Made by a program: the position numbers and the translations under genes
The notes under the pieces: generated by a model
What the model saw: the letters and a program-made list of their open reading frames with translations, nothing else
Told to the model about the DNA's origin: nothing
Databases searched by the model: none
NCBI RefSeq assembly: GCF_001522545.3
Contig: NC_031770.1
Location: 93,410,851 to 93,474,850 of the forward strand
From: Parus major
Lineage: Eukaryota > Chordata > Aves > Passeriformes > Paridae
Reading direction: 5' to 3'
Length of the DNA stretch: 64,000 nucleotides
In this document: one piece after another, positions 63,001 to 64,000 of the stretch
How the letters are laid out: the number at the start of each line of letters is the position of its first letter
Numbering within the stretch: the first letter of the stretch is position 1

Positions 63001-64000
63001 TTTGCAAAATGAAATAAAAAAGGGACTTCCCAATCAGGATCCCAAGCCTACACCATTGCTACGGTCATTAACACACACACATTGGTGCACACAGGAACAT
63101 TTCCTCATGCCTTACTTATGAGTGTCCAACAAGATCTGTGGCAGCATGGGAACAGCCCAGTCCCCAGCGCTCCTCTGGGCTCGCTGTGTTTGGCACCTGG
63201 GCTGCTGCAGGGTCGGTGGAGAGAGAGGAGCTTCTTCAGGGCAGCATCTCCAGGCAGAGTCCATGGCCAGCACAAAGGCAGCAGAGAGGCTGGGCCAGTG
63301 GTGCTGCCACTCTGCTTCTAGGGAGAGCCTGGGGCTGCTGCTACAGCAAGGGCTGGATGCTGATGGCCTCTTGGAGAAGGGATGTGCCTGCAGGGTTGGG
63401 GGTCTCTCTTGCTCAAACATAGATGCTGAGAGAGGTGGTGGGGTTTGCAACATACACAGGCACTGAGAAATGTGTCTCCTCTGCCCAGGACAGGGCTCTA
63501 ACTCAGAGGAGATAATGCTGAGAGTTGGAGCCAGGTAGGACAGAAGATCGGGGAGGAGTAGCCTCCATCTGTATGATGAAGGTTTTGGTTATCAGCAAAG
63601 ATAAAGCAAGAATGTGAAATTCTGGTGTTGGCAACAAGCAGTATTGAAAACCATACATTCTGGTTTGAGTTCTTGTACTGGAACAGTGGACCCAGGTTTA
63701 CAGGATTTTTTCTTTCAAGCTAATCTTTTCCCTTCTTGTCCCAAAATAGAGTGTTATGTATCTTTCACAGTTCTGACGTGAACTATCATGGCATTTCCCA
63801 CCATATTTCTATTATTTCTTTTCCTCCAAAATGTAAGAAACACATTACTCATAAAATATTTCCTGCCTCCCCCTTTCAGTTTTCAGTGATATAATTAAAG
63901 GCCTGTCACAACTTGTGTGCTTTAGTTCTCATAATTTCTGCCCTGTTTTCAACAGCCACTTCTATCAGAGAATAAAACCTCCAGATTCAGCTTGTAAGCC
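60046..64000. other. Intergenic, AT block and a GC-richer patch
   Basis: It contains the AT-rich palindromic block at 60867-60985 and a GC-richer patch at 63110-63470, where frames stay open on both strands without similarity to known proteins. No exon, promoter island or RNA gene could be supported. Confidence 0.5.
60867..60985. repeat. AT-rich palindromic block (TATAAT-type)
   Basis: Almost pure A/T with recurrent ATTATATAAT and TATATAATTA words that can pair with each other. It could form hairpins or cruciforms and is likely variable in length. Confidence 0.75.

Noticed and set aside
1..64000. CRISPR array, operons, phage or plasmid genes
   Set aside because: None seen. Spliced exons, LINE, SINE and LTR content show vertebrate nuclear DNA. 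The tandem repeats lack spacer structure.

Overview
This window is vertebrate nuclear DNA, most likely from a bird and probably a passerine. It is AT-rich and gene-poor. It carries many 5'-truncated CR1 LINE copies, a few ancient MIR-like SINE relics, and LTR copies that resemble those I know from songbird genomes. The species call is inference. No bacterial, plasmid or phage feature was seen.

The one gene I can identify is FBXO25 (F-box only protein 25), on the minus strand across about 1-16.3 kb. A CpG-island promoter and a noncoding first exon lie at about 16.18-16.5 kb. Four coding exons follow leftward at 13189-13332, 6343-6452, 4972-5021 and 1942-2034. They have consensus splice sites and join in one open frame of 130 codons, starting [13 protein letters not shown] and ending FNYVVK. 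The remaining exons, including the F-box, lie beyond position 1. Exon 1 holds seven perfect-length 12-bp repeats, each carrying a GTGAGA/GTGAGG motif, directly upstream of the real GTGAGT donor.

From 16.6 kb to the end (about 47 kb) I find no convincing coding exon. This upstream region holds CR1 copies at 17.6-18.2, 31.0-31.6, 36.3-36.5, 39.7-40.3, 40.8-41.2, 44.5-45.1, 45.96-46.19, 54.3-56.9 and 59.5-60.0 kb. The 54.3-56.9 kb copy still shows endonuclease and reverse-transcriptase remnants. It also holds a solo LTR at 32.85-33.43 kb, an LTR fragment joined to a CR1 end at 45.73-46.19 kb, a likely second type of LTR at 43.4-44.3 kb, MIR relics at 30.2, 37.4 and 38.5 kb, and several simple repeats: (AGC)n at 41.9 kb, a GGGAA minisatellite at 22.9 kb, poly-T at 17.9 kb and an AT-rich palindromic block at 60.9 kb.

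I found no clear previously undescribed system. The most interesting structure is the FBXO25 exon 1: a minisatellite of splice-donor-like units, a possible upstream ORF overlapping the main start codon, and a palindromic CACGTG element in the promoter.
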